A stretch of DNA of 64,000 bases, from assembly GCF_036324505.1 (NCBI RefSeq), contig NC_086354.1:2214756-2278755 (forward strand). Direction: 5' to 3'. The DNA comes from Eleginops maclovinus. Taxonomy: Eukaryota > Chordata > Actinopteri > Perciformes > Eleginopidae. The stretch's first letter is position 1, and every line of letters starts with the position of its first letter. The position numbers were made by a program, and so were the translations under genes. Below the pieces are notes generated by a model, which did no database searches, was not told where the DNA came from, and was given only the letters and a program-made list of their open reading frames with translations. This document shows positions 26,387-44,349 of this stretch, one piece after another.

Positions 26387-26589
26387 GTTCAAGTACTAGT
26401 AGCCTAATAGTAGTAGTTTACGTTTAACATATGTCATGTCATGTATGTATATGTTTATTTTTTTCTGATTTGCGATAGATAATTCATTACTAATAAAAAA
26501 ATGTAATATAATCTGATCATGTTTGGACGTGCAGGATACCATGAAAGCAATACGGCTTCAAAACAAAAACAAAGATCGATAAAAAACCA

Positions 26590-27130
26590 AGAAGCGTTTG
26601 ACTTTTTATTTCATGGAATTCCCCAAACATGTTGTTCTGAACCCTGCAACATCTCCTGGTGCAGAGTGCTGGCCCTGTCCCCAGGTGCCCCGCAGAGGAG
26701 CGCTCAGCTGGGTCATTTATTCCGCAGTAAGTGGGCAGCGCTGCGCCATAAATACATGCACCAGCAGAGTGGTCGATGCGCCACTTGTGCCCTCCAGTGC
26801 GGGTTTGATTGGGAGAACTGGTTGACAAATAAAGGCACAGTGGTGGGCCCTGGAGCGCGCGCCTCCCTGACACCTCACGCGACATATTAACGTTCCTCGG
26901 TATACCGAAAGGAGACTTCCCACCGGTGCGCTCTATAACTACAAATCCATTCAGCCCATTCACACAGAGGGCCCACTTTGTTCCCAAATGGCTCTTTTGC
27001 TGCGCGAGGCTGGGTGCGCGCGCATCGCGTGTCTGTGTATGTTGGACAGAAAGCTGCCACTCGGGCCGCGGCCGTGGGAAGAACACCATTTGCGTCCCTA
27101 TCGCCAGTCAATGCAACATGTCGGGTTATA
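26590..27130. promoter_or_regulatory. Candidate upstream regulatory block of ptf1a
   Basis: About 540 bp of GC-rich repeat-free sequence 1.0-1.5 kb upstream of the ptf1a start codon, with several E-boxes (CAGGTG near 26682, CAGCTG near 26706). Open frames cover it on both strands but none has a recognisable domain. A closer pair of CAGGTG/CACCTG E-boxes, 15 bp apart start to start, lies at 26216-26236. Composition and position are the only support. Confidence 0.3.
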
Positions 27131-27139
27131 AATGAGCAT

Positions 27140-28290
27140 GTGTTGCTGTCTACACAATGAAGCTGTGGCTGGGGGAAGACACACAATACACCCAGGTCCC
27201 GGTACCAACCAGGTGCTGAACACAACACCCTACACTGACAGGACCCTGAACACAACACCAAACACTCACAGGACCCTGAGCTGCTTCATTGTCTTCCATC
27301 ATGTTAAGGAAGCCTGCTTTACCTCTATGCCTGAAAATAAAAAAGTAATGAATCTACTTTCAGATTTAATTCCTTTGTTTTTTTATATTCTTGAGTGTGG
27401 TTCAGAAATGTTCCTGTTCTCAGCTGCTCATTTTAGCTTGTTGCTTAATGGTTTGGTTTTAGGTTCAATTTTTCAAATGTCATTAGTCTTTTTGAAGCCA
27501 TTATTACCAATAAAGTTTTCAATATTCAATATTGATTCTTGTGTTGTTATCATGTGAACGGTATTTGCACAACAAAAGAGTTAGGGTAAATATGTTTATC
27601 TTCAAGTCATTGTAATCTCTGCACATATTGTTTTATCTTATTCTAATTTACGTATATTTGTTAAACTCCTGCAACACACTTGAACTATTTTATCTCTTTC
27701 ACTTTCATGTTAAATATATTGTATGTTACATTTTTGGAAGAGCCGGAGACTAAAGGTTTTCAATGCCAAAATACACGTTAGCTTTTGTGCATATTTTTTT
27801 TTAAAAAAGCCTTTGAATCTTTGAATCTTTGATATAAAAAGAAATGCAAATAAAAGATGAATAAAGTACACTTGGTGACAGGTGATATTTTATTCGTCTG
27901 GTTTCAGAAAACATAAAACTGACAAACATGAAGGTCAGGAACATACTGTATAACACCCAAAGTAAAATAAATATATTCATTCCTTCTGTTGAGAAACCTG
28001 AAAGTCCTATTATATACTTAACAATGATGTTGTTTTAGTTGTATTCAATATGCCACGAGTACTACAAGTCTATTATCAATGCAATATGTGAAAGCATCAA
28101 TAAGCAATAAGGCTCTGCTTAAAATTCATCTAAATGTTAATGTAAGGACTTTCTTGTGTTGCTAAATCAAAACATGATCAACACTTCTTATGTTTAGAGC
28201 ACATCTATTGATTTTACATTATTACAATATGCACTATTTTATTCCAATGTATAGTATTTAATATTACATCCAGTTTTATTTAATCTTATA
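27140..28290. other. Intergenic, no gene recognised
   Basis: Contains a short direct repeat (ggaccctga near 27241 and 27274) and a tandem tttgaatctttgaatctttg near 27814-27833. Otherwise AT-rich. Confidence 0.45.
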
Positions 28291-28440
28291 ATATTGTACG
28301 TGCATATTTCTGCATTTTACTTGCACCATCTAATTTCTTCTTGCACTATTGTCATTTGTCTTTATGTCTTATTGTATGTGCTGTTTGTATGCACTGTGGA
28401 TATTGTGCATATGAGAAATAAAGTCTCTTTAAATCTTTGT
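28260..28440 (+). mobile_element. LINE-type 3' UTR remnant
   Basis: T-rich sequence with repeated ttgcac words (tgcattttacttgcacc, ttcttgcactattg), then gcatatgagaaataaagtc, a typical 3' end of teleost LINEs. No coding part is left. Confidence 0.5.
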
Positions 28441-28660
28441 GAAATGTGGGGCTCCACTCAATCCTCTTTGGTAGCTGCTTTGATTTCCTCACGTGCAGCT
28501 CCCATACAGGACCTGTCTTTGCTCTGGTTTCAGAGTGTTGTCACATAAAGTAAACCAACATGTCGCGGTGAGAAGAGCATTTTCATTTCTGAGATCCTCA
28601 AAACTGTATTTATGTGCGGTGATTTTAAACGTTCTTAAAACGTTATCACTAAGGCAACAG

Positions 28661-28717
28661 TGTGTGTGTGTGTTTGTGTGTGTTTGTGTGTGCGCACGCG
28701 CGCGTGTGTTTGTGTTT
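28661..28717. repeat. Imperfect (GT)n with GCGC core
   Basis: gtgtgtttgtgtg steps followed by gcgcacgcgcgcg and back to GT. An alternating purine-pyrimidine tract with Z-DNA potential. Confidence 0.9.
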
Positions 28718-28739
28718 GCAGTGACATGTTAGAAAAGTG

Positions 28740-28960
28740 CGTATCCACCCCCCCACTCTTTTCTGAAAACCAGATGATAATTCGAACCGTGCAGGTTTTT
28801 AACGCGCCGTGACCGCGCGCTCCACGACGCCTCATTGATGAACGTGCTGTCATTCTGCACAGGCCGACCTGCGCGAGCGCACCAAGTGTTTCGGTTCCCA
28901 TGCTGCCCCTCGGTCTGCAGCCTGCAGCCGGCTGGACGGTGCATTAACACCGGACACTGC
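28740..28960. other. GC-rich island, unassigned
   Basis: A GC-rich block about 3.1 kb upstream of ptf1a, no repeat recognised. Open frames on both strands lack family features. It may be regulatory, but nothing specific supports this. Confidence 0.3.
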
Positions 28961-29274
28961 AGGCACAGAAAAACAAAACAACCATGCACACACACACACA
29001 CGTTTCAACAACGTCATAAAGAATACATATTGTGTCACTTTCAGTCACATTTGAGCTAATAACTAAATAACCGTGATACTCGGGTTCTGACTGTCTTTTT
29101 TGGCTTATCATTTCCATCACTCTCTCCTGGTGCATGTTAGTCCAACATCATTCACAAAAACCCATTTTCTACTAACAAGCATTATTCAATTTAATATAAA
29201 TATATAAATAAATAGCCAATGCTTAAAATAAGAACATGCACAAATATACTGTATATGTAGACGCACATAGTTAG

Positions 29275-29425
29275 AAGGATAGATAGATATATACTTTATT
29301 TTTCCCAATTTGGGAAATTACTTTGTTCCAGCAGCAGTGTCAAGCATAGCAAAAAAATACAATAAGATAGAAATATAACAAAATATAGAAATTAACATTA
29401 GCAGCAAGTATGTAAGAATAATATC
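29275..29425 (-). mobile_element. LINE 3' end fragment, antisense, 'gatagat' tail
   Basis: aggatagatagatatatact followed by ttatttttcccaatttggg is the antisense 3' tail of a common teleost LINE group with a short tandem tail. Similar tails lie at 32095, 34836 and 36278, all in the same orientation. Confidence 0.65.
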
Positions 29426-31150
29426 ATGTATTCATTTAATATCCAGATGGAAAGGGATTTATTCTATGTCCTCTTTTATTTTAAATGTCTGTAATTTCTT
29501 AAATATTTTCTAAAATCATTTTTTAAGGTAAAGGAAAAAGTAATACTATTTAAATAGTTGCCTGATTGCCATCAATAAAAAAAAGCTTTGATATGAAGAT
29601 GTTATTCATTTATTATTTTCAACTTCATATGTTGAATTGTTTGACTACAAGGAAATGTTAATATGATGTTTAATGAAAAAGGAGATTAACAACCATTATC
29701 ACTTCTTCTCTAGAAGGATCAAAGGAAAGTGTTCATTTTTACCAAGCAAAGGAGTATGACATTATGCACCTACAAATAAATCATCACGAGTGTTTTGTAT
29801 TCATCACAGGTCCTCTAAACTTGTATTGCATCACTAACACTTGCGGATGATCGTTTTACTTCTTGTACTTGACTCTTTTTTTTGTGTAGAAACACCTTCC
29901 CTGTCTGGAGGTGAAGAGGACATCCAGAAAGTGAACCGCAGCGGACCACTGTGAGGATTTACAAGTGGGGCTAATCCTCCCACACTGATTCAGTAATCCC
30001 TCTAATCTCTGGGTACAGGGGATTATCCATCTGTGACTAAAACAAATTAAAGGGATTTACTGGAGAGTGATTTATCAACTTCAGTCCATGCCTCTTTAAA
30101 CCTCAAACTTTGCTGCGGCCACTTGAAGGTCGCTGCATTCATCTGATTGTCTTAGAGAAATATCAATCACTATTTTAATTTGATAAAAAAGGTTGTAAAT
30201 ACTGATTTATACTCATTTGCTTGACTAGTTTACTTTTATGAAAGGTCACATGTTAGATGATGTCGTCTGTAATATTTTTGGGGATTTTTACATTTTAAAG
30301 AACATTTAGTCTATATTAAATAAGCAAAATATTGGGTTGACATTTTTGGATTAAATATCTAGACTCGTGTTGAGTATATTCTCCAGTTGATTTACACATC
30401 TTGCAGTGCAGTGATTAATTGAAACAACATTCAGTATTTGGAGGTAATAGTTACACAAAATGTAATACAATAATAAAATGAAATCTGCGATCTGGAAATC
30501 AGTAAACCATTCCACTGCCCAACAGGTTCTTGGTGTCTGTCCCTGGATTCCACATGTCAGTGAGGAAGATCTAAAGGTTCTCTGAATCGGCCTCTTGTTT
30601 CAATTAAAGTCAGCAAGGATGCTGATTAAACACTGCAAAGTTATAGGAACACTTTTTGGGTCTCAGAGACTGACATAAAGCACTCATACCTCAAGGAAAC
30701 CACAAGTCGTCTCTCAGCAGGGTTCTTTTTGGTAGCCAGCCCAGTACCATTTGCATCCAAAGCAAATGTACTATATGAATGTTCTGTACTGTCCATGGCC
30801 TTCTAATAAAACGACATCACAAGTTCCAGAGTAAAGGTAGTTTCCTGGAAAATAATACTTAATATTAAATGTAAAAAATCCATAATATGTATCTGTTCTT
30901 TAACCATAATTCATCCCTAACTTTAACCCTACCATTATTGTTATGAGCAGATATTGTAGAAACAAAGCATTGTTTGAAAAAAAGACCATGATTGTCCTGT
31001 AACCACATACTTTTCTGTTGTTAGGATAGTGGAACCTTTTAGAGAATTATTCCAATTCATATGATTGCTATTATGGCCAGGAAGCTAATGTGACTGGACA
31101 TGAAGTATCAAGGATCAAAGACAAAGACATTGCACACCCAGTCCCTTGAA
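29426..31150. other. Intergenic, no gene recognised
   Basis: AT-rich, with a slightly GC-richer patch at 29890-30140. No supported gene or RNA. Confidence 0.45.
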
Positions 31151-31190
31151 AAGCGCTATTTAAATAAAATCTGTCATTATTATTACTATT

Positions 31191-31223
<33 letters not shown>

Positions 31224-31234
31224 ATTGTTGTTAT
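31135..31234 (+). mobile_element. LINE/SINE tail with (GTT)n microsatellite
   Basis: cttgaaaagcgctatttaaa followed by taaaatctgtcattattatt is a common fish repeat tail. It runs into an about 40-bp GTT trinucleotide array (31191-31234), probably expanded from the element's own tail. Confidence 0.65.
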
Positions 31235-31239
31235 TCAGC

Positions 31240-32090
31240 CTCCTGACTTAAACACATAGTTTTCTCTGCACTATAAGAATATTTGTCCCACTTCTTCCTG
31301 CTTTTACATAATGTCATGTGGTTCAAGCCACATGTGTCTTTGTCTTGCAGAGAGGACAGTCTCCTGGGGGCTGCTGTGTCCCCTGCAGCCTAATGACAGA
31401 GATAAAAGGGGGCCACCAGCACTCTGGAGCTGATAACGGCTGGACTTTGACAGAAAACTTGTACCAAACCAGGCGCACTGTCCGATCCTCTACACACACC
31501 TGTTCACTGAGCACACACTCTTGTAAAGCTGCACTCCCTCTCTGTGCCACACTGGAGCACACAGTGGTGAAAGCAGGTCAAGGGGGGTCAGCGTGCGAGC
31601 TGCTGCCTGAGCTCCGGGGAGGCCTGGGAATCCCGCCACATGCAGGCAGGACGCAGGGACAGACGTCAGGACGGCTCGCTCTGCGCACTAACACACACAT
31701 TAAGACTCTGCGGAGGATAATGAGAGAGCACTTTTGTTCATTTCAAGGGCAACACATCACAGGTCAGGTCCGCTCCACTAATGACGGGTCAAGCTAATAG
31801 GTCCAATTCACACAGCTTAGTGTGTGCACATACAACTGGTACATCTCAAGTCAAGTTTATTAACAGACCAAAATCAAATTTTTTGATCCAGAATAGTTTA
31901 CATAAGTACAAAAGACATCAGTAAAAAAAAGGGGAAAACATCCAATAAATCTTAATAAAGAAAAAGTTCTGACCAAGTTCTTTATAAAGCGTTGTAATAA
32001 ACATGTAGATTCTATAATGTAACTATAGCTAAAAGCATAGATGATCTTGACATCACACAAACAGCATTGCATAGAAATGTTATCATGCCG
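31240..32090. other. Intergenic; no gene supported
   Basis: A 159-codon open frame (31318-31797) is cysteine- and threonine-rich through composition, with no recognisable domain or splice structure. A LINE-like tail, caagtcaagtttattaacag, lies at 31849-31868. Confidence 0.45.
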
Positions 32091-32092
32091 AT

Positions 32093-32290
32093 AATTAAGA
32101 TAAGATAAGACAAGATAAGAGGTACTATATTGATCCCAAACTGGGACATTTTTGCATTGCAGCAGCATTTCAAAATAGAAACATCTCAAATAGAAATAGA
32201 ATAAACCAACATTAGAGTAAAACAGAATATATACAGTTGAGTGCAAGGACTGCAAAAATAAATTAAATATAAATATAAAAATGTACAGTG
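32093..32290 (-). mobile_element. LINE 3' end fragment, antisense
   Basis: aagataagataagacaagat is followed by attgatcccaaactgggac and ttgcattgcagcagca. Same tail family and orientation as 29275-29425. 5' part missing. Confidence 0.65.
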
Positions 32291-32954
32291 TGAACGTTAT
32301 ATGTCCAGTTCACCAACGAGGGGTCTTAAGGTTTGTTTTAAAGCAATGATTTAACTCTTAATAGCTCATTTAACTTTAAAGGGCTAATTCCACAAATTAT
32401 GGCCAACAACTTAAGACGCTTCACCCTACCCTAAAAAAACGTATGATTCAGTATATAGTTATAAAGAGAAACTTCAGACAAAGTTATATAATGCTTACAT
32501 TTCTTTATAAAAGTATTGAATACAGATGATAAATTGACAATGTGGTAAAATTGATTCAAAAGGAATAAATGTGTTGATAATGCTGGTGTAGTGGCTTTAA
32601 ACTTTCTTGAGTCACTTCCAATTTACGTGGGTATGATTTCAACTCACAAAATAATCCAGAACAATAATCCATTTATTTTCCGTTCCACCATAAATCCGTC
32701 CATCTTCCCCCGTCTAAAACCAACCCCTTCCCCATAAACAGACATATTGTAGCAAATAGGAGGACCAAGGGGTGACAACACATATATTCAGGGGCGTAAA
32801 CAACTAAGGTAAGTAGATACATATTCAACACACAATGTTTTTAGGCCATGTATACTAATAAACCATGGAACGTTAAACAATTAAAAGAAAAGCAAAACTT
32901 TTATAATAAACTCAAAGAATGGCTCCTACATCTGGTTCATTATCGATGCTTAAT

Positions 32955-33226
32955 TACTACTTTTAAATCCAGACTGAAAACGTATCTTTTTTGCTGCTGC
33001 TTTTGATTGAGCTGTTCATATGTCACACTGCAGTGTGGCTTTTATTCATGTGTTTTTACCTGTGTTACCTGTTTATATTTGCTTTTTAAAGCCTGTTTTT
33101 AATGCCATTTTTATAATGTGTTTCTGCTGCATTTGTTTCTAAATGTTTTTAGTTCTTTTTTTTGTAAATCACTTTGAATTGCTGTGTGCTGAAAGGTGCT
33201 ATATAAATAACCTTGCCTTGCCTTAC
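32955..33226 (+). mobile_element. LINE 3' end, second copy of the 190-737 family
   Basis: tttaaatccagactgaaaac followed by a T-rich 3' UTR and the shared end ctgaaaggtgctatataaat. It matches the last ~300 bases of the 190-737 copy but lacks the 19-bp tandem expansion. Confidence 0.75.
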
Positions 33227-33640
33227 TTTTAGTACCTCAACACTGAAGTCACACATTACAAAATGCTGACTTCATGACTTTAAAAGAAACACTTTCTGCA
33301 CGTCCAAGGTGATTTGCCTTGCCCAAGGACACCTTGAAAGTAGGGTGGGGAGTGGTGGGGGGGGCATTTGACCTTTCCTCCCTTCCCGCCCAGACAGCCT
33401 TTTGCCTCTAAACAAACATGGAGAGACCAAAACACCCCTCACATCTCCTTTCCCCTCCAAGATGTCTGCGCAAACACATCTGCTACTGCCTCTAATTGAT
33501 TTTGGCGTTAATCTGGGGGGCTTCAGGCTAAGAGCCGGGCTAATGTGTGAGGGGATGGAGAGAGTCCAGCTCCGCCCGGGGGCTGCGGGAAGAATTGGAG
33601 GAGATTACCCAGATCTCTGAGTATCCCGTAAGAAGAACAA

Positions 33641-34830
<1,190 letters not shown>

Positions 34831-34833
34831 TCT

Positions 34834-35000
34834 ATCAGAATCAGGACACCTTTATTTGTCCCACAGCGGGGAGATACACACCATGACAACAGCAAAGAGA
34901 AAGTGCAGATTAAATGCAAAAATAGATCAGTTACCTAACATATTCAATAAGTTCATGGACACAATCATGATAAAAAGAAGTATAGTCATAATGTAAAAGT
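34834..35000 (-). mobile_element. LINE 3' end fragment, antisense
   Basis: tcagaatcaggacaccttta followed by tttgtcccacagcggggag, the antisense end of a LINE tail of the 'ttctgatt' type. 5'-truncated. Confidence 0.5.
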
Positions 35001-35862
35001 CAGTGAGTCATCCATAATAAAAACTGAAAGGTTGTTATACTTCACTTCTACAACTGCTTGCATTTATTACACACTAATATATTACTAAATTATTGTCAAA
35101 TGCACTAAATAAAATAAGAAATGTGTAATAAAATAAAAATGAAGTCACATAAGTAGACAACCATGGCTAGAAAATTGACTTTTGCATATTAAAGCATTAA
35201 AATAGGTTTTGGAACATTAATCAAGCTATGTATTAATTAATGAGTGCGTTAAAAAATAACTAATATTTTGTCTTACGGACGCCTTTCCCCTTTTTCAGTT
35301 TCAGGATAAGGATTTTTCTGGCAGCAGGGTTATTGTTCCATGAAGGCTCCAGTGAGTTAACTCTCATCCCATTGGGAATTTTATGTTTTCTTCTCCTTGC
35401 TCATGGGACACCTTATATAATACACTTTATTTCTGGGTTTAAAGGTTTACAAAAACATTTACTCACACATGAAGGTCTATGAGCTGAAGAGAGAAAAACA
35501 CCCTCCATACAACGGCAGCAAGATCAGCTTCAAGGATAAACACAATGTTTAAACTCCTTATTTATTTTTCAGAAATAAGAATAATACCTTTCTTTATCTG
35601 AATTGGTTTGCTGACAATACACCTTTTATATAAAACTATTTCAGCTTTCAATATCATTACATTTATGTTCAATATAAAATTAAATTGTTTAAAAGTAATA
35701 ATTGTACTAATTATTAATGAGGATATTTGATTCCATGAATGACCACTCTTTTATTTAAAATATTTAATTTACATAGAAGCATAACGTTGAATCCCTCACA
35801 TCCTTCTGGAATATTACTCCTTAAACATGACATGCCTTTAGTGTGAGTGTGTGTTTGAGTGT

Positions 35863-36223
<361 letters not shown>

Positions 36224-36277
36224 AAACTGTTATGGCATTACATGAATAGTACCTTAATATAAAATAAATAATAATAG

Positions 36278-36480
36278 ATGGACAGATACTTTATTTATCC
36301 CAAAATTGGGTAATTATTTTTGTCAAACATTATACAACTTAAAAATGTATTTAAAAAAAGATACAATGATTTACATATATAACTTTAAAAAAATAAACTT
36401 TAGAGGCAAGTATATATACTAAGAATTTAAATATAAAAATCAACATTGATAGTAGCAGCAACAATATACATTGTACAGTC
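36278..36480 (-). mobile_element. LINE 3' end fragment, antisense
   Basis: atggacagatactttattta followed by tcccaaaattgggtaatta. Same tail family as 29275 and 32093. It lies inside the spacer between the inverted arms. Confidence 0.6.
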
Positions 36481-36846
36481 TCATTTATACAATAGCATTG
36501 TGTCTGTCAGCAAACACAAACTAATAAGAATTGTAAAATAACACCAATATTTGCTCAAACATAATCATGTTAATGTATAGTTCTGACCAATGGGCTCAAA
36601 GCCACATGTCATGCTGTGTTTATTGCATGCGTTTCCTCAGCATCCTCTGGAGGAGCTTCAGCCGGGGCCTGCAGCAGAGGGTTAGTCCCCAGTGCAACAC
36701 CGCCCCCATGTGCTCATAGAGGGGAACACATCTATCCAGGCTCAGGGCTGCAGCTCCTTCCCTCACTTTTATTATTCTGACGTTTGTTCTTTGTGGTCCA
36801 ATCAGGAAGACATTGTGATCCAGTTAGAATGTGTTTCACAGCAATC

Positions 36847-36981
<135 letters not shown>

Positions 36982-37992
36982 GACAACATCCATCACCAAC
37001 ACAGAGTGCAATAACACTATGTATTACAACATATTTATGCTATCACTGGCTGATCCTTCGATACTTTTACATGTTCACTTACTTTTTAATAATGCTGCTA
37101 CTTTCTTTTTTTAATATGTTAAACTACTCTTTTTATTTTCTCCTTTTATCTTTGCTGTAACAAAAGGTAACCGTTCCCTGCTGAATTGAAATCACTGTTA
37201 TTGTGACATTTGACCCATCTGAATCCATGGATACATGTCAGCTATGATTTTTGGTAAGGGAAAAAAAAAAGATTGTGTTTAGAACCTTTCATCACAATCT
37301 GCCTTAAATGATGACCTATGTGTCTGAGGGAACAAGAGGGAATATGGAAATCCAGAGTTACCAATTCCATCTAAAAGTGTTTAATCAAATTGAAACGGCT
37401 GATGCCAATTTTTAATCTACAACTTTTACATTCTTCTAAAATAATGATGAACATTTAGAAATTGACATAGCTTAGTAGTTAATATGGTGATGTTAAAAAT
37501 GCTGACTGAGCTTTTTCACTTGAATCAGATTATTTTTGTAGTTATTCTATGCTTAATATTTTGTTTATGAGTGTCCTAAAAACGTTGCTGGAATATCTTT
37601 TGCATCCCACAATACTGCTTATACAACAATAGTGAAATGCACTATTTTTTTGTAGCATTATTAGTAATATAGCCTTTTCTTTTACACAGTGCGGTTTGAC
37701 ATTGTTACAAAAATAAGACTTATTGGAATATTTGGTTCAATTCTTTGGCTTTATGTTGTTTTCTGTTTCCTCCTTGACACCTACAGTAAAATGTTACAAC
37801 TATAGGAACTAATTTAATCAACAAAAACCGTAAGCTTATTGTGTACAGTACGTTGGAAATGCATAGAGATCAGTCCTGGAGGAAGAGTTGATAGTTAATT
37901 TTATTATGGGTTCATCAATAGTTATGGACATATAATAATAATCTCTTTACAATACAACATAAAATCAGAAGAGCATGACAGACCACTTCAAC

Positions 37993-41054
<3,062 letters not shown>

Positions 41055-41056
41055 TA

Positions 41057-41500
41057 CACTGCCTGGCCAAAAAAAAGGTCACACGCTCTAATATTCGTTG
41101 GACCGCCTTTAGCTTTGATTACGGCACGTAATGTATTGATGATGGGAGATTCAGACCACTGCGCAAAGTCTTCTCCAGCACATCCCAAAGATTCTCAATC
41201 AGGTTCAGGTCTGGACTCTGTGGGGGCCAATCCATGTGTGAAAATGATGTCTCATGCTCCCTGAACAACTCTTTCACAATCTGAGCCCGATGGATCCTGG
41301 CATTGTCATCTTGGAACATGCCCGTGCCATCAGGGAAGAAAAAGTCCATTGATGGAATAACCTGGTCCTTCAGTATATTCAGGTAGTCAGCTGACCTCAT
41401 TCTTTGAGCACGTTGCTGAACCTAGACCAGACCAACTGCAGCAACCCCACATCATAGCACTGCCCCCACAGGCTGGTGACCTTCTTTTTGGCCGGCAGTG
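41057..41500 (-). mobile_element. Internally deleted Tc1-like transposon, TA-flanked
   Basis: Ends are inverted repeats (cactgcctggccaaaaaaaa and its partner ttctttttggccggcagtg) flanked by TA on both sides (41055-41056, 41501-41502), the Tc1/mariner target duplication. The minus-strand frame at 41400-41119 keeps the transposase C-terminal catalytic region, with [12 protein letters not shown] (second Asp) and WPPQSPDLN...[10 protein letters not shown] (final Glu). Comparison with the longer copy at 53024-54253 shows the N-terminal half is gone, the deletion running from just inside the terminal repeat to the segment gcctgtgggggcagtgctat. A second deletion of about 80 bp follows the catalytic part. 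444 bp, non-autonomous. Confidence 0.93.
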
Positions 41501-41502
41501 TA

Positions 41503-43875
41503 TAATTGACATGTTAAATTAGTCTGTGTCCTTGAGACAAAGCCAAATATATAAAGAGCGTATGCTAGGATGCTATGCTAGTGTAATGCTAATTTTTAAC
41601 CGTTAAACTATATTTGTGATTTTGAAATGCGTTTTCATTATTTGATTTAGATTTCCCATGTTTGGTCTGCGTAAAATGTCTCTTTAAAAGTAAAGAAAAA
41701 CAAAGCTAGAGATTAGTTTTGATACTATAAACAAACCAAAAATATCCCATGTTATGTTTTTTATCGTCCAGCCGTATTGTCATGTCTGTTCCTGTCAGTG
41801 TTGACAGTTCTAGTTAACATTGACAGCAAAGAAAAAGGTGCTCTGGTTAAGTAGAAAGAAATAGAAACCATCAGCACACATTGACAACTCAGCTGACAGG
41901 GTTTCTCACTGAGGGGCTGGTCACACTCAAATTAATAACAGCCATATTTACTAAATGTGTATCAACTGTAGGGAGTCATCATGAGCAGTAGATACAGTTG
42001 TTGTCACAAAATGTACTTTTTCACAGTTTCTACATCATGTTGGGGAATTCTGGTTCCCCTCTGTAAACCTCTGTAAACTCAGGAAGATTGAGACTATTTT
42101 CTTAGCTTAGCACATGCTAATGGCTGGCATTTCATTTGGCAAGAGAGTACTGTAAAAGGAGTTTGATTCAAGCAGGCTTTCTGTCTATGAATTACATTTC
42201 AAGCTCCATATTATGCTCATATCTGCCTCCTGAAGCTAAAACCAGTTTAGTAATGTATAGAATGTGATATAGTTGCAGCGAATGACAATGCCAGGCCAAC
42301 ATCCTAACACCTGGTATCTGGTTGTCTAAACGATGCAGTGTAGATTAAAAATGGTCTGATCTCTGAACAGCTCATTGGTGGACAAAAAGCTCTGAATAAA
42401 GACTATATTCAACCTTATTCAGGGTCCTTTGAATTTACTCCTGGAAGCTCTTGTTTTGCAACCACTGGATTACTACCAAGGCTTGATTGTGTGGGGACTT
42501 TTGTGTGCAGCATTGATATTCTTCTATCTTCAAACAGCCTGGAAGATCTGTTTTACTACCAGTCAGAGTCTTCCAACATGGCATGGCTTTCTAAACAACT
42601 ATATTTAATGAGGAAATAAATGAGCTTCTTCAAATGAAAAAGATTTGTCATTTCCCAACGAGCTGCCACCAGATTAATTCTGCACTGCATGTTCTGTTCA
42701 GTCAGTTCTAACCTATTAATAACAGGGTTCTGTGTTACATAGTAAATCTTTGAGCTCCATTAAGATCTCCATTAAATATTGCTTATGTTTAAATCAACCC
42801 TGTCAAATACAAATCCTCTTAAAATCCAAGGAGAACTGATGTGAATTCTAAACCAAATAAGGAGAGTGTTGTGACCCATGCACATGTGGTGATTATCCAA
42901 ACACCCAAACCCTTTCATTTCTCAGCATTATTAGGCATGTTTTCTGTTTTCTCTTAATTCACTTTATGGCTTTCTATGTTACACGAGCAGGGGTAAAAGA
43001 AAATTGTGTTTATTTACAACTTAGTTTTTTGTCGTTTTGGTCATAAATAGCTGAAATGCTAAATAACAGAGGATGCAATCACAGCCAACCGACAGTTTTT
43101 AAACAAATCCTTGAATAAATGTTTTGCTTAAAATCTGCCTGATGGCTCGTATACGCAGTGCAGTCCCTGTGACACAACCTGTGAGTATAAAATCATCACA
43201 ACCAAACTGAATCATGTCAAAAACTATGAAAATACATCTAAGTTTGGTAAAACAACAGAATTTTCCTTTAAGATATTGTCCACGTTTTTGTTTAGAGAGT
43301 TCACCATAGAGGAGGAAAATACAAGTTCATTATTACATGGAGTCCAATAAAGAACGGATGTCGCGTGGAGACGGAGAGGAAGATGAAAGATCAACAGTGA
43401 TCATGGCGCCCTCTTCCCCAGAGAGATGGGTTTATATCACAGCAGCCTGCAGTGTTTGTACAGCCAGACCTGAACGATCACCTGTGAGTGCTGATGGGCC
43501 GAGTGTGTGTGAGTGTAAACCAGTGATTATTTCAAGTGTTTCCCTATGACACAACGTTATGATTGTGTGTTTATTACTGGCTGTGTGTGTAAGATTGTCC
43601 ATCACCACTGCACATATCACATGTTTATGTCACTTTACAAGACCCACAGACTAAACCTTCAACATGTACCAACAGATAACCATGTCCTGATCATGTGACC
43701 AGACCTGTAATGTCTGCAGCATCACATACAACATGCAAAAGTGTTGCCGTCTCACTGTGACACACACTCTTTATCTTGTTGAGTTAAACGCTGGCGACAC
43801 ATGAAGAGGGCAGCTTGCCTCAAGCCCCTTATCAAAATTAAGTTTCAGGTTATTATTTTAGGTTGAAGGCTATGT
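41503..43875. other. Intergenic, no gene recognised
   Basis: Contains scattered gctaatgcta-type words (41570-41595, 42108-42125) like those at 3.6 kb. An open frame at 43337-43549 has no recognised domain. Confidence 0.45.
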
Positions 43876-43879
43876 ATAG

Positions 43880-44345
43880 AGAGGTGCAGTGATGATGTGT
43901 ATCTGTAGGCCGACCCGAAAGTAAGCACAATGGCTCCCTCGACAAAAAGCTAAGGGGTTTTTCTATTGGATTTTAAAATATTGCAGAAAATAAGCTCGAA
44001 GGCAACAGATGTTTATGATACTCAAACATTTTGTTCAGCAGGATAATCTTTACGTACAGTTTTAACACCACTTTATGATTCTTGAAGTGTAAATGCAATC
44101 TCCAGAAATATTAGTCTAACGTTATTCTATAAACAAACTACATTACTCTGTCACCACCGCTAAGCTAAAGTCTCTAAGCAGCCGCTGTTTTTATAACACA
44201 TGGAGGCTTCAGCCGTTCAGCGGGGTATTTACTGACTGATTTTATGTGTTAGAACAAAAAGTTAACATTTTTGAAACTCGTGGTAACCACAGACCTTATT
44301 TGCGGCTTAAACCAAAAACCTGTTAAAACACAGACTATAAAATAC
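43880..44345. mobile_element. Dispersed non-coding repeat, copy 2
   Basis: Matches the repeat at about 13990-14770 in the same order: gtaggccgaccc, ggctccctcgacaaaaagct, cagcaggataatcttta, caccgctaagctaaag, ccacagacctta. Boundaries approximate, class unknown. Confidence 0.65.
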
Positions 44346-44349
44346 TGAC

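Noticed and set aside
26517..27261. Overlapping 120-190 codon frames on both strands upstream of ptf1a
   Set aside because: Many frames are open on both strands at once, which reflects GC-rich composition. No recognisable family and no consistent start or splice signal. Regulatory DNA fits better.
31318..31797. 159-codon plus-strand frame
   Set aside because: Composition looks random, with no domain, signal peptide or splice structure.
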